NCBI GenBank assembly: GCA_947311845.1
Contig: CAMZMU010000048.1
Span: 20,705,497 to 20,769,496, forward strand
Direction of reading: 5' to 3'
DNA from: Poa pratensis
Lineage: Eukaryota; Streptophyta; Magnoliopsida; Poales; Poaceae
Length of the DNA stretch: 64,000 bases
Shown here: piece by piece, positions 63,001-64,000 of the stretch
How positions within the stretch are numbered: the stretch's first letter is position 1
Layout of the letters: each line of letters begins with the position of its first letter
Notes under the pieces: generated by a model
What the model was told of the DNA's origin: nothing
Seen by the model: only the letters and a program-made list of their open reading frames with translations
Database searches by the model: none
Program-made: the position numbers and the translations under genes

Positions 63001-63934
63001 AAATCTTCCACAGGTAAATTGTGTTTGAGCATAGGTTGACGAAGGAATACTTCATCAAGCTCATTCCTTTCTTCCCTGAAGTTCTCACTTTCATGATTCT
63101 CCATATGTTGCTGCAAAGCATTGTTAGGAGCAAGAACAATAGATGCAAGTTGAGCAATTTCAAAATCCTCACTAGGCAATTCAGTTTCATAAGGTGCTTT
63201 AGCAAATTTAGAGAAATTGAATTCATAAGATTCACCAGCAAATTTAGTAAAGATTTTCTCTTTCTTACAGTCTATAACAGCACCACAAGTATTCAGAAAA
63301 GGTCTACCAAAAATAATAGGACAACTATCATTGGCAGCCGACCCAAGTACAAGAAAATCAGCAGGGTATTTAGTCTTACCACAAAGGACTTCGACATCTC
63401 TAATGATACCAATTGGAGAGATAGTTTCCCTATTAGCAAGCTGAATAACCACATCAATCTCTTCAAGTTTACAAGGAGCAATTTCGTGCATAATTTCCCT
63501 GTAAAGCTCATAAGGAATAGCACTAGAACTTGCACCAATATCACATAAACCATAATAGCAATGATCACCTATCCAACAGAAAGCACAGGAACACTAGACT
63601 TCCTAGAACTTTTAGGATGTGAGACAATATTAGAAGCATCCTCACAAAAGATAATGTGTCTATCTTCTAAATTTTCAGTGACAAGATCTTTAACCAATGC
63701 TACAACAGGTTCAACAGTTATTTGCTCATCAGGTTTGGTAGTTTTCTTATTACTTTTACTAACAACACCAGTTATGATAGTATGTTCCTTAATCTTATTA
63801 GGAAAAGGAACTTTTTCAATATAAGGTTCTGGAATAATGCGATCAGCAACATTAACCTCAACACCTTTAGATATATGAGAAACAGATTCATCTTTATATG
63901 GTTCATGATAATTTTTAAAACCCTCCTTCGGCAA
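60010..63934 (-). pseudogene. Gypsy pol polyprotein: protease, RT, RNase H, integrase
   Basis: The main open stretch is 63491-60402 (1029 codons). In order: the end of the aspartic protease ([11 protein letters not shown], about 58); reverse transcriptase with MCIDFRKVN (about 321), [13 protein letters not shown] (391) and the active-site FMDD (421); RNase H (CDASDYAVG, 569; TDHAA, 635); integrase zinc finger H780/H788 with C818/C821; and the D-D-E core near 850, 909 and 945. The protease active site (DIGASS) lies just upstream. The frame breaks at about 63572 (one base lost between linker and protease) and about 60406 (one base lost before the integrase C-terminal domain, which runs to 60010). 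Both are in short A/T runs. The linker 63934-63569 is rich in Lys, Glu and Val. Confidence 0.92.
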
Positions 63935-64000
63935 ACCGAAATAGGAAGCAAAGGCTTTATAAAAGTTTGCAACAATTTGAGAGTCAAGACCATAAGTAGT

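Larger units (their letters stand above)
55856..64000 (-). mobile_element. Autonomous Gypsy LTR retrotransposon, 5' end beyond window
   Basis: In transcription order from the right: the gag-pol linker, protease, reverse transcriptase, RNase H, integrase, a separate coiled-coil ORF, 1.8 kb of non-coding DNA, the polypurine tract and the 3' LTR. Its 3' non-coding segments match the element at 1-7536. The coding frame is interrupted by two one-base losses, so the copy is nearly but not fully intact as read. Confidence 0.93.

Noticed and set aside
61386..63548. Plus-strand ORFs opposite the Gypsy polyprotein
   Set aside because: Shadows of the long minus-strand pol frame.

Overview
This is plant nuclear DNA from a large, repeat-rich grass genome, most likely Triticeae (wheat, Aegilops or barley). 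The support is a BARE1/Angela-type Copia LTR end, Gypsy LTRs opening TGATACGTC with a tRNA-Asp primer site, a Stowaway MITE flanked by TA, CACTA elements, and monocot genes with GC-rich first exons. No prokaryotic, organellar or viral genome features were seen.

Layout. 1-7536 is a non-autonomous Gypsy element with two LTRs, a short gag-like ORF and an embedded second LTR. It abuts a broken Copia LTR (7537-7791). 9536-11813 looks like a Helitron. 14617-20599 is a CACTA transposon with a second complete CACTA nested in it (15805-18001). The outer one carries an AP2/ERF-domain ORF and the inner one an ORF with three ubiquitin-interacting motifs. LINE remains lie at about 20.6 kb and 26.8-27.9 kb.

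The host genes, all on the minus strand, are: a group I calcium-dependent protein kinase (22820-25678, 7 exons); the plant nuclear-basket nucleoporin NUP1/NUP136 (28658-35550, 8 exons); a frameshifted F-box gene (39923-41753); an intact subtilisin-like protease (44707-48078, 10 exons); and an ML-domain lipid-binding secretory protein (49086-53671, 4 exons). The ML gene's 3.9 kb second intron holds an RTE-type LINE and a PIF/Harbinger element. The genes have unrelated roles (Ca2+ signalling, nuclear pore, protein turnover, extracellular proteolysis, lipid recognition) and nothing suggests a cluster.

53.8-55.8 kb is an odd block: an AACCATTTT-rich degenerate tandem array flanked by inverted, tRNA-like-containing ends. 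55856 to the window end is a minus-strand autonomous Gypsy element (LTR, 3' coiled-coil ORF, protease-RT-RNaseH-integrase) that shares non-coding segments with the element at the left edge.

A recurring feature is single-base deletions in short homopolymers within otherwise conserved ORFs (three in the kinase, two in NUP1, one in ML, others in transposon ORFs). These either mark consensus errors or real decay, and they affect how the gene calls should be read. All exon boundaries were read by eye from splice signals and protein continuity.
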